A DNA stretch of 64,000 nucleotides, taken from NCBI GenBank assembly GCA_009733775.1, contig WOGZ01000053.1, positions 1 to 64,000 of the forward strand. The letters run 5' to 3'. The notes below the pieces were generated by a model that searched no databases, was not told the origin of the DNA, and saw only the letters and a list, made by a program, of their open reading frames with translations. The position numbers were made by a program, and so were the translations under genes. Source of the stretch: Alectoria sarmentosa (taxonomy: Eukaryota > Ascomycota > Lecanoromycetes > Lecanorales > Parmeliaceae). This document shows, in pieces, positions 36,346 to 48,229 of the stretch (its first letter is position 1; each line of letters starts with the position of its first letter).

Positions 36346-39300
36346 AAATTCTAAAACGTGATCGATTAAAGAAAAATGTCAAATTTGTGATCGTTTTAAT
36401 TAATATGTTTTCGTAATAACGTATAAGACGTGGTAGATTCAAAAAGATCGTTAATGCTCTTAATGTTAATTATAATAATTCTTAATCGTGATTGATATGT
36501 TCGTTTATGCAAAATAAAGACGTTAAATTGTCGTTTTAGAACGTTAAAACAAATATTCATCATTTGATCACGAGTATATTTATTGAAGATGGGTTTATGA
36601 TTAATTAACGCGATAGATCGCATTAAGGCGAAAACAAAACTTGACGCGAGGTTTTATATTGTTAATTCATTTTTTTAACATCAAATATTTCGTGATTGTT
36701 GTTTATTTTATTATTCTTGTTTAATGATCGTTTTGTTTATTAATTTAATCACGATGGATTTTATTAATATTAATAAAAAGTTAATTAAATCGAAAAAGTA
36801 AAAAGAATAATTATTCGTTATATAATTTATCGAGGAAATTATTGAATTAATAATTATTTTGATTAACAATATTCGAAATATAACGAATAACGATATCGTT
36901 TTAAAATTAATGTCGAAAAAGCATTTAATAATGAGTGAGAAAAGATATTGGACGTGAGAGTTAGAGAATTGAAGTTATTATAAGAAAACATATGTGTGAT
37001 TATAAAATTTTATTCTCGTCGATTTAAAGAAAATAAATATTTCATTAATATTGAATTGATTTATAAAGAAATTTAAATTCAAGAATATAAAGGATTATTT
37101 TTTTATCGAGATATTATTATTTGATTTCTTTATTTATAAGATAATAAAGACGTAAATCTCGCAATGAGAAAAAAATAAGCGATGATTAAAAGTTTTTTAA
37201 ACAATTGGGCATATTATCATGAATAAAATGAATATGAATTCGATAATAAACGAATTTGAGCGCGGTGAAAATAAGAACATTATGTATATGCAATTATATT
37301 GTTTTTATGACGATAAAAAAGTTGAATAAATGAGATTAATTAATTCGAATTCTCAAAAGACCGAAAAAAAGGTAGAATTTTATAAGTTTAAAAAAAAAAA
37401 ATTTGTTTCATTTACGAAAAGGAAACATTTTGTTATTTATGTATAACGAATAACGATTTATATATATCATTATTTTTACAATTTGCGTTAACAAAGCAAA
37501 TCTTTATTAAACGTTTTGATTTAATCGTTAATTAAATAAACGAATTTTTGGATCGTTTATCGTTGTCATTGATTTCGACGCTTTTTAATAGATTTTCGAT
37601 TTTAATTATTTTTATCGAATCGATCTTTATTTTATTATTAATTAAGACGAAATTTCGTTTTATTAATAAAATCGTGTTGATAATTGCGATAAAAGACACG
37701 TCGAACGTTATATAAAGATTAAAAGATTTATGAGATTAATTCAAATTATTTTCGTTGAAAATCATATCGTTAAAGTTTACGATTTCAATAAAGCAATTAT
37801 TTAAAATTACGTTAATAAATATTTAAGTTAAGATTAAAAATAAATCAACGTCTTTGGCGGAAGAGGCGAGGAAAACGAAAGTAATAATCAATGTTATTAT
37901 TTTTTTGATAATCAAATATATCGAATTTAATGATGTGATGATATAGAAATTAATTGTTATTAATAAACATATTTACGCAATTTTAAATTAAGACGTTAAT
38001 TTAAATAAGTTGTTAAACGAGATATAATTATAAATTTATAAAGATAAATTCGAGATTTTCAAAAACGTTTTATGAGTATATATAAGAATAATTAATGATG
38101 TTGCGATTGAAGGCGCGAATAATGATAATGTTATTAAAAATCAAATCATCGAGATTCTCGTCAAAGAGAAGCTTTTTAATTTATCAAAAAAGTTTAATTT
38201 TAATTTTTATTTCGTATATCAATATATTATATTATAATTTTTCGCGAATTTGAATATCGAGGATAATTGAACGAAGGCGATTTATATTAAATATAAAAAA
38301 ATCGATCTTGTCAAGAAAAAGGATCGAATTAAGGTTTATAAAAGAGAAATATTTGATGATGAGATCAAAGTCGAGTTTTAAGAATTTCACGTTTATTATA
38401 AATTTGATAAAGCATTCGTAATTAATATGATTGAAATCAAGAAATCATATACGTTCATAATAAATCTTGATCGATAAAATAATATCTTATATACGCTTAT
38501 AAAGCATAAACGTATAATTGACGTTAATAAGTAGATTAATTTAAATGTGAATTGATATAACAGAGTCAATTACGCGTCATTAAAGCGTATTAAGTGATTT
38601 CATTAATTAATATCAAAAATGAAAGAGAATAACGCGATAATCGAGCGACGTTACGAATTCAACGTTATATCGTATCGCTCGATAATCGAGAAATATATCG
38701 ATATTGTCGATAATGATAAAGATAATAATAATAATAATCAGAAAATATATAAGTTTAATTCTCGAAAAAAAAAAAAAGATTGAGAATAGTTTATGTAAAT
38801 AATTTATATATTCATTTAAGAGAAAAATCGTTAAAGCGAATATTCGCGTTGAAATAAACGTTGTCGTTAAATTGATCATCGCATTCGATATAAAAGTTAT
38901 TTTTAAGTGATGTAAGATTTTAGAAAAAGACGACGCGAAGGTTATAGCGGGATATAACGACAATGTTAATTCAATCGATTTAAAGTTATATGTCAATTTA
39001 ATTCATTATGTTATCGATTCAATTTTATCTCGTCGATGATTTATTTTCGAATTTTCATTCAATTATTTTTTTGAGAATGAGTCTCTCTTTGAGTTAGAGT
39101 TTTCAATTTTTGATCGGATAAATCAGATTAATTAAATTGAATTCGATTAAGAGTATGAATATTCAATGAAGAAGTCTTTTTCGACGTTTAATATTATTAT
39201 TAATAAATCAAAATGTGATTATTCATTATATCGTTATGAATAGTTAAAGATTATTAAATTGTCAAGTTTATTATATAATCATTCGCTTATATTTACGTTT

Positions 39301-39675
39301 ACGTTTATGTTTACGCTTATAAGTCATAAACGTAAGTTTAATCAAATAGAGATCGTCGAATAGTTTGAGATTATTAAGTTGTTAAGTTTATTGCGTCGTT
39401 ATTCGCTTACGTTTATGTTATTAATGAATATTGATATAAACGATAATATAAAGAACGTCTTTGATCTCGAATCTTAAAAAGTCGCGAACGTTGATAGATT
39501 AATGATTTTTGACGATGTTATTTGAGGATTATCAAATAAGAGATTTCGAATATGATCAAAATGGGGGTAATAAATAATTATCGAAACATACAAATATCAT
39601 AAGCGCAACAGATAATTATCGTTTTTCGTTGAAAAGCATCATGAGAATATAATGCATTGTTTGTTGTTTATTAAT
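36346..39675 (+). pseudogene. G1 extra 3' region (~3.3 kb), formerly coding, unidentified
   Basis: Chromoviruses normally end soon after the chromodomain. Here ~38,050-38,780 on + stays in a single frame in which nearly all stops are TGA/TAA, replaceable by Trp, with visible phrases such as NQIIEILVKEKLFNLSKK and KSYTFIINLDR. I recognise no family. It may be a third ORF, a displaced gag, or a nested element. The minus-strand frames at 36,396-36,623 and 38,613-38,996 are shadows. A stretch near 39,285-39,420 repeats TTTACGTTTATG-type motifs. Confidence 0.55.
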
Positions 39676-39933
39676 TGTTAAGAGAATCGTTATGTTATTA
39701 TATTGTTAAGCTTATTGTATTTGCTTAATAAACGATATTTTATTAAGTTTATAATTTAATAAGAAGTTGATAAATAGTCAATTCTGATAAAAAAATCGAT
39801 CAATTTACAATCACTTAAAATATGACCTTTTTGATATATCACATTGCCGACATTATTGTGTCGTCAATTATAAGCATATCGTTTATCATAAACTTAATAA
39901 ACACCTCATAGCCAATTAATCGTATTTTCAACA
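39676..39933 (+). repeat. G1 3' LTR (258 bp)
   Basis: Starts TGTTAAGAGAATCGTTATG and ends TTTTCAACA; followed by target duplication ATAAA. Confidence 0.95.
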
Positions 39934-41789
39934 ATAAATTTATAAAAACAAGCAAAAAATATTCGTAATTTTTCGCGATTATAATAATTTATTTCGAGCT
40001 TTTTTCGAATTTAATATAATTAATAAAGAGATCGCACATTTAATAATTGAAAATTAAAAACTTTTTTAATATATTTTCGAATATAAATAATTTCTTTCTC
40101 ATTTTTGTTATTATTATTATATTTTCAATTTAAATATATATCGAAATGTCGATTAATTTCGTATAAAAATTGCTTAATGAAAAAATCTTTTAATAAAAAC
40201 AATTCATATTTATCATTTAAATTTAATGCAAAGTTTTTTAAAATAGATTATCGTTATACAATTATTTATAATGTGATCACAATTTCATTTTTCTCAATCG
40301 TTGATATATAATAATCTTATTTAATAAAAATCACACGTTTCATTTTATAAAACGATGATAATATTATTTTGATATAAATAATATTTTTAAAAATAATTAA
40401 AGTGTTAACATAAATGTAATAAACGTTTTTAAAAATTATTTAAATGAAAAATTCTTAAATCTGAAATTTTTAAAGCTTTATAAATTTATTCACATAATAA
40501 ATTATATCGAAAAGCATTTTTTTATATAATTTTATAATTGAAAAAATTGTTCGAATTAAATTAATAAAATTATATTAATATTATTAAATCATTTTTTCAA
40601 TCTTTTATTATTGTATAATCTTTTCGCGCTATTAAAAAAAATTGTTTTTTAATAATTATTATTTAAGATTTTCGCATTAATTTTAATAATAATATGTGTT
40701 AACGCATTTGATATTTTAACGTGTTTAATTTAAAAAAAAGAATTTATATAAAATTTAAAAACTCATTATCTTATATTTCGTTTATAATAAACTTCGATAA
40801 TTGAAACACTTCTCTCAATTTAATATATTTCATTTTAATATTTTTTGATTTCTCGAATTATAATTCAAACGTTAAATATCAAAAAAAAAGAAAACACATT
40901 TTTATTTATTAATTATCAAATAATTTCGTAAAAAAAATGAATATTAATGATATTAATAAAAGGTTTCTCGTTATGTTATTTAATAAAAATGAATAATTTA
41001 ATAAAAAGTAATATGAAAATGAATTTAAAGAATAAAATAAAAAACGATCGCTTTTAAAATCGTTTTTAAAGTTAAGATTTATAAGATATTAAAGTAATAT
41101 AAAAGATTATAACTTTTAAGTTATCGATTTTTTAAACATTTATAACATAATAAAAATAAATTTATTAATAATTATAAAGGATTCATAATGAACAAATCGT
41201 TATTTTTATTTTTAATATTTTCATTTATTTCATATTTCGCTTTCTAATTAGCGTCGCTTAAACATTTATAACTTTTTATTTTTTTAAAATCATTATTTAT
41301 TAAGTTTATATTTTTATGATTTTTCATATTTTTCATATAAACGTCGTCATTAAAGCTTTTTATATTTAATTTCGAAATTAAGAATTTTATATTTATAATA
41401 AAATTTTGATCGATAACATCGTTTTGAAATTATAAATAATGTGAGATTATTAAAAGAATTAAGTTTAAAGAAATAATGAATTTTAAAGACACGATAAAAT
41501 CTTCGTTTTTTTTAAAATCTTAAATAAAAACACGCAATTTATTTGATTTAAATCGATTTATTAATATTAAATAAAAAATATTATGAAATAAAAGAGTGAT
41601 AAATTAAGAATAATGATTTCGTAAAGTGAAGAAATTGCGTTTTCTTTATAATTTTATATCTTATATAATTTAAAAAAACACATTTAACATTTTTGAAATT
41701 TGATAAAAATCATAATTTCGTTTATATAAAGTTAAACTTAAAGTTGTTATTAATCTTATTTATAATAATGTTTTAAAACATTTTTCATA

Positions 41790-42055
41790 ATTAAATAATT
41801 ATTTTATAAAAAGTTACGTAATAAAAAATTGCGTATAAACAATTTATATTAAAAGATTATTTATAAATAACTTAAAATAAAATGTTGCACATAAATAATT
41901 TGAAATAAACAATTATATAATCGCAATAAAACATTGTATATAAATAAAACTTTTTGAAAAAAATCGCGTATAAAAATAATTTTTTATAAAATATTGCATA
42001 AACGAGGCTGCTTATAAAATATTGTATTTAAAAAAAACTTTTTATAAAAATCTAA
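41790..42055. repeat. Degenerate ~35-45-bp tandem array
   Basis: The phrase (A/T)TTGC(A/G)(C/T)ATAAA(C/T)AATTT...ATAAAA recurs about six times with variable spacing (e.g. 41,830, 41,885, 41,935, 41,970, 42,000, 42,030). Confidence 0.55.
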
Positions 42056-42890
42056 TGTGATGCACGATTTAATAAAATTTAAAAAAAAAATTAAAAAACG
42101 AAAAAAAGAATACTTATAAAGATTTACAAAAATATAATAAAAAATTATAATGTCGCGTAAGCGATGATTATATATGTTATTAAAAAAAAGAGAAGCTTTT
42201 TGTAAAAAAGTGTATTTATTTATAATTTAACCTTCTCTTCTTTTACAATCATTAAAATATATTTTAATAATTTATACGTTATTAAAAACTTCAACTTTTT
42301 ATTACTATTAATTATTACGTTTTTCATTTTAATAAACTCTTTTTATCGCATAATTCATTTTTTCATATCGACGTCTTTTATATTTTTATCGTTTTTATTA
42401 AAAATAAAAAAATTGAATTAAATTATGACTTTTAAAATAATTTTCTCGATATTACGAAATATTATGCGATCATCGAACGTGTTTTTCATAAAATATTTAT
42501 AAAAATAAATGATAAAAAATGAATTATTAAGTTTGCGAGCACGATTAAATGTTTAATTTATAAAATCAAGATTATACGCAATTTTAATAACGTATATTCG
42601 TTAATAGCGCTTTTATATATTTAAATTTATGAAATTTATAACATATGTTATAATATAGATTATGATTTTGAAATCGTTTTTATTAAAGATTTTAAATATT
42701 TTATCGCGTTCATTTATTTTTTAAAAGATGATAATTATTATAATCTTTATGCGTAATAATTAAAATATTGCGAATAATAACATTATTACGATTAATAATA
42801 TATATTAAATTAAAACCTTTTTTTGATCGCGAATTATTTATGCGATATACGAATCAACACTCATTTAATAATTTTTATATTAAACTTTTA

Positions 42891-43040
42891 TAATAAATTT
42901 CGAATAACAAGTCTTAAATAATAAACTTCGAATAATAAACTTTAACAATAAGTTTTATATAATAGACTTTAATAACAAAATTTATATAATAAAATTTAAT
43001 GATAGAATTTATGCAATAAACTTTAATAATAAAATTTATA
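42891..43040. repeat. ~27-bp tandem array, ~5 units
   Basis: Units follow TAATA(A/G)ACTTTAATAA followed by (A/T)AAATTTATA, e.g. at 42,960 and 43,014, with one shorter unit. Confidence 0.7.
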
Positions 43041-44337
43041 ATTGAAAAATTATTTATTTATTTACGTATATTGCGCAATAATGTGCGAATCTTTAATTTT
43101 TTTATAAAAAATTCTTGAAAATAAGATATTGATTAATCGAGATCGATTATATCATAATTCTCGAATTGATTTACGAAAAAATGTTTATTTTTTAGTATAA
43201 TTTTCAAATTAATCGGTTTTAAATTGACTTTGACATTTAATATAAAAAAATTAATTTATATAATAATTATCGAGAGATTGCGATAAATTGTCAAAAATCA
43301 TTTTGACTTTTTTTATTTAATTGAATTTAAATCAATTATAATATTTATTTTCATGAATTTATTTTTTATTAAACGATTTTTTTTCTTTTTCAAAATTGTA
43401 AATATAATTTATGATAATAATTTTTATTTTTGAAAGGTTTTTTTTAATGCGTTAACCTTTTTTAAATGAGATATAATTTAAATAAATTTTACGAATTAAC
43501 AATTGTTTTCAAATTTAAATAAAATGTTTATTTTTAATTATTGCATTTATGTTAATTCGCGCAATTCAATTATAATAAACGCGTTAAATTAAACGAAATT
43601 TAGTAATTGAATATTTATTAAATATATTAAATGAATTTAAATTTATAATAAAGTTTATATTTTATAAAAGATTATTGATTTATTATTCGTCTGCGTTAAA
43701 ATGTTCGATGAAAAATATATATTTAATTTAATTAATAATATTATTTAATATCGATATTATTAATATAAATATATACATTTTTATTTTAAATTATTATAAT
43801 GTTTTAAACGTTTAAATAAATAAAGACTTTAATAATTAAATCTCGTTGATAATTATAATTATAAAACAATATTTAAACGCATATAATTAATTTAATTATA
43901 AATTCACGTTAAATTTATTAATTTCAATCGTGATTATTTTTAAATTATTGATTAATCACATTCGTTAAGTCTTCGATTTATATTTATTTAATTAAATTTA
44001 TAAATTAATAATGATAATGACATTAACATTGAATTTTTTATTATTGAATAAAAAATGCTTTTTGATAAATTAATTATTAATTTTAATATCGTTTATAATA
44101 AATTTATATCGACGATAACTTTTATAATATTTATATATTTTAAAAAACTTTAAGATAATTATATAAAAAACGCGTATTTATTAATTAGTTAAATGTATAA
44201 ATATGACGATAAAAGAGAGTTTTAATTATCAACGTTTATTTATAAAAGTATTTTAATATATTTATATTATTTATCATGATTCATGTTAATAAAAAACTTT
44301 ATTTCAAATATTTATGATATTAATTGCAAAAGATTGT

Positions 44338-44455
44338 TATAATATAATTAAAAATGAGAAATTTATTATAACATAATTAAAAATAAAAAGTTTATGATAA
44401 CATAATTAAAAATGAAAAGTTTATGATAATATGATTAATAATGTGAAGTTTATCA
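44338..44455. repeat. 29-bp tandem array, 4 units
   Basis: Units of the type ATAACATAATTAAAAATGAA followed by AAGTTTATG; four consecutive copies differ at a few positions each. Confidence 0.8.
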
Positions 44456-45327
44456 CAGCACAAAAAGCATTTATTTGTATCAAATAATATATAATCATTT
44501 AAATCTTTTTTAAATCAACGATATCGATTAAAATATATGCTTTAATGTTCGAATCTTTATAATAATTTATTATGATTCTAATTTTAATCGATTATTAAAA
44601 GATAAATTGAAAAAAAAAAAAAACATTTCGAATATATAAAAAATCGTGTTATTATTCTTTCAAAGAATTTTTAATAATAAATAAATCTTTTGAAGATTTT
44701 CTCTTTGATAATTAAAGTTGTTTAAATATCGTTATTTATTATTAAACGCTTTAATTAATTTTTTCGTAAAAGATTAATAAATAATAATGTTTTTTTTTGA
44801 AATTTTAAGTAATTTAAATTATTTATATTCGATATTTTACGTTTATTGCACGATTAAAATTATTAATATATTTAATAATTTCGTTTAAAAATGTGATATT
44901 TTTATTATTTATAATTAATTTATTTATTAAAAAAGTCTTTTAGAAACGCTTAATAATATTAAATGTTATAAAATTATTTTTTTTCGTTATGCGCTTAACA
45001 TTAATAAAAATCTTTTTTAAATTAAAATAAAAATTATTATTAATTAAATTTATTTTAATTCGTGATAATCGAATCGTATTATTAAAATCTCATTTAAATT
45101 TCAATTTTATTTTATGAAATTTAATAATTTTTTTTAATTTGAAAATATTTATAAAAAAAAAATTGCGAAATTTTTTTGCAAAAATGAAACTTTATTATAA
45201 AAAAATAAATTACGTATTTAACGCATTAAGATTTATATAATATTAATTTAAATTATAATTCGATAAAACGAGTCTTTTAAAATTAATATTTAATTTCATT
45301 TATTGAATATTTATTATTAAGTTGAAA

Positions 45328-45417
45328 TTTAATATAACATTTAAAAATCGCGAAGAATTTAATATGACGTTTAAAGATCGCGAAAAATTTAATATAACGT
45401 TTGAAAATCGCGAAGTA
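45328..45417 (+). repeat. 30-bp tandem array, 3 units, open in one frame
   Basis: Three units translate as FNITFKNREE, FNMTFKDREK and FNITFENREV within a frame running 45,322-45,561. Codon-phased units with conservative differences could be a coding remnant, but no family is recognised and the start is not an ATG. It ends ~40 bp before the G2 insertion site. Confidence 0.75.
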
Positions 45418-45601
45418 ATTAATTTCGATGAAAGTTTCCGCAAAGAATTGTTTAAAAAACGATTTTTCGATTATTTCGAAGAAATTAAATTATGTTTCGC
45501 GTATTTGATAAAAGTTTATAATCGATTATATATTTTACATTTTTCAAAATTTTTATTATAATTTAAATTTTACACATTTTAATAATTAATTTTTTGAAAA
45601 T

Positions 45602-45805
45602 TGTTACGAGCGTATTTTACATTCTTAATAGGGCTGACTTTTCTTTAACATCACATTTCTTTGACACTACCCGATTGAGCTTAGCGTGACTTGACAAAGA
45701 CATTTGTTTTCATATAAATGTCTTTTTTCTATATACATACTTTCTTTTTATTTAATTATCTTATTTAATACACTCATATAATATGACTTTATATTAATTT
45801 TAATA
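45602..45805 (+). repeat. G2 copy 1 5' LTR (204 bp)
   Basis: Starts TGTTACGAGCG and ends TTTTAATA, where the 3' LTR has TTTTAACA, a C-to-T loss of the terminal CA. Confidence 0.93.
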
Positions 45806-46899
45806 TTATAATTAAATCACCTCATTCACTTCATTCGTATTAATTAACGAATTTAAAAAATCGTGCTAACAGAAACTTTATCAAGATATAAAAATTATTA
45901 AGATATCGTATTCCTAAATTAGGTCATTTACGGTAATTGAAATTCGAATAATTCGCATCGAAATAGCGATCCGTTTCGTTAACAATGACGAGTATAAAAA
46001 AGATATTAAAACATTCGTTTAATTAACGAATCGAAAAAAATAATCATACATTATTCTTATATAACTCAAATTAAAATAACATCGATTATATCGTTCGAAA
46101 GACTATCATCAGAGATATTCAAATCTTTCACGACATCATCATCGAACAAAAAATCACGATTTTATAACCTTTTAAAGTTTTCTTTCTTCATTTCGCATTA
46201 TCAAATTTCCTCACATAAAATCGACAACGACATAATAAATACCCTTTGCATAAATAACGAAATTAAAAAAACGTCATTCAATTAACACATTGTTTTCACG
46301 AAAATTTAATAAATGAATAAACGACTGAATAGTATCCTTTATTGTTTTTTATATGCTAAAATCAAATTTCTTTATTATATGAAAATTATCAAACACATCA
46401 AATAAGAAATGTTAATACTTTTCTTTATCATAATATTTTTTAACATTATATCTTTCGAAATATTTAAACCCCTCTTTTTCTTTTTCTCTTTTGTTTTTTT
46501 TTTATTGATAATTTTTATCGAAATGAAAAGAATAAATTATATTCAAAATCTTTTGAATAAAATCAAATCACGTTATATCTTAATCATATTTAAAGATTTT
46601 AAAAATCTTTTTAAACATTATAAGTCAAATTTATGATACATTTTTATCAATAAACAGTTATTACATTAAACGAAAGTTGCATTTACGAAGTTTTTTAATA
46701 TATTAAATCAACTTCATTTTAAACGAAACGATTTTCGCGAGTTTTCATCTCGTTTTTATAAGATTATTATCGATAAAGACGAGATCATAAATTCTTTACA
46801 TTAATCGAAACAAATAATTTAAAAATCGAATAATATCGCTCGTGATTAACAAAAGCAAGTGACATAATTGCAATGAAAAATTAATATAATAAAATTTTA

Positions 46900-47720
46900 A
46901 TCATTGAAAAAGAATTTAAAGAAGGATTTAAAAAACGAATTTTTTTATAATAAATTCAAAAATCGACCTATATCAAAAAAGAATAAATCTTTTAAATTAT
47001 TTAATCTTTTTATCTTTATGAATGAAAAGAGTTCTATATGAAACGATTAATTTTTCAAAATAAATCACAAATTCATTATTAATCATGATTAATATTTTAT
47101 TACTGAGTTCAAATTAATTTATGTCATTTTTAAATTAAAAGAAAAAACTTCGAAACAAATTATAAAATGTCGATTGAAAAAATTATTCAAACTCATATCA
47201 ATTCTATAAAGAGATAATGAATAATTTAATCGACATTCATAAGAATTTTAATCGATAAGACAATGTTGAACGATAATATAATTCCCTTTAACAAGATATC
47301 ATACCTTTTATAAAATTTTACGCCGACTTTATTCGACTCAATCAAGTCATCGATAAAAACAAAAATAATATAATACGACATTTACGTCTCAAAATTCGTG
47401 AAAAATTATAAAAGAATTAAAACGCATATGAAGGTTTCAACGAATTAACATTTGCTAAAGAATATTTATGAAAATTGAATAACATTTAGCGTGTTAAATA
47501 TGAAAAAAAGTTTAAAACATTCACATTTAGAATTGTATTCTCAACAAAAAAATCAATTATCTCAACAATAACGAGAATCACTCGCATCACAACAACACTT
47601 ATAAAATTTATTATATCGATTTCATTTATTAAAGTTAAAGCCGAAGTCGATATTAAGAAGTTTATATGTTATAATTGCAATCAAATTGAACACATTAAGC
47701 GTGATTGTCTTTAATCGAAT
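46900..47720 (+). pseudogene. G2 copy 1 gag remnant with intact CCHC zinc knuckle
   Basis: 47,667-47,708 encodes CYNCNQIEHIKRDC, a perfect C-x2-C-x4-H-x4-C nucleocapsid knuckle. Upstream sequence is interrupted by stops. The limits are approximate. The equivalent place in copy 2 (~58,010-58,050) reads CYNYNQIKYIKR, so it has lost the second Cys and the His. Confidence 0.85.
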
Positions 47721-48229
47721 AAGAAAACTGCTCGAATACATGTTATGAAAATAAATAATAACGACGATGATCTGAAAGACTTTTCGAATGACTCGAAAAA
47801 AGATTAATCTTTTTCAAAATCACGATAAGAGATAATACGAACGTGTGTTTAACGAATATTTCAAATGATTCTTTAACACGACGTTTTTTTCGAATGATAA
47901 TTACGTTATCATCATAAAATCGATAAATGATATTTACGAATTCTTTTATAAATTGCGAATGCATCGAAGTTTATATCGTTATTAATAAAATCATCGTATT
48001 TAAGATATATAAACGTTTATAAATCGAATCTTATTCTCTTTTTAAGTCAAAATCATTACGAGACTATAATGAGCGATTGTTTAAACAATTTATCACTCAT
48101 TGCTTTTTATCTATTTTGAACATATACGATTATAAAAAAAAATCTTATCCTATTTTTATCACTTCGTTGAAATAACACGATTTGATTTTCGAAAAATCAT
48201 AAATAAACAAGTATAAAATCGTACTCGAT

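Larger units (their letters stand above)
28901..39933 (+). mobile_element. Complete 11,033-bp Gypsy chromodomain LTR retrotransposon (G1), RIP-degraded
   Basis: Two LTRs of equal length (258 bp, 28,901-29,158 and 39,676-39,933) start TGTTAAGAGAATCG and end TTTTCAACA, bracketed by the 5-bp target duplication ATAAA (28,896-28,900 and 39,934-39,938). Inside, in order: a gag-like region, a zinc-finger-like motif (~32,105-32,165), protease/RT (YVDD at 33,866-33,877), RNase H, integrase (~35,100-36,000) and a C-terminal chromodomain (~36,090-36,340). About 3.3 kb then remains before the 3' LTR, unusually long. TTTGATAACAACACC immediately after the 5' LTR could be a G-to-A-mutated tRNA primer site. 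Numerous stops make it non-functional. The + strand is G-rich relative to C in much of pol. Confidence 0.95.
39939..45596. other. 5.7 kb AT-rich DNA, unassigned, with several short tandem arrays
   Basis: No coding relic could be recognised on either strand. It contains four tandem arrays (listed separately). Composition is among the lowest-GC of the window. It is probably decayed repeats without a surviving better copy in this window for comparison. Confidence 0.55.
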
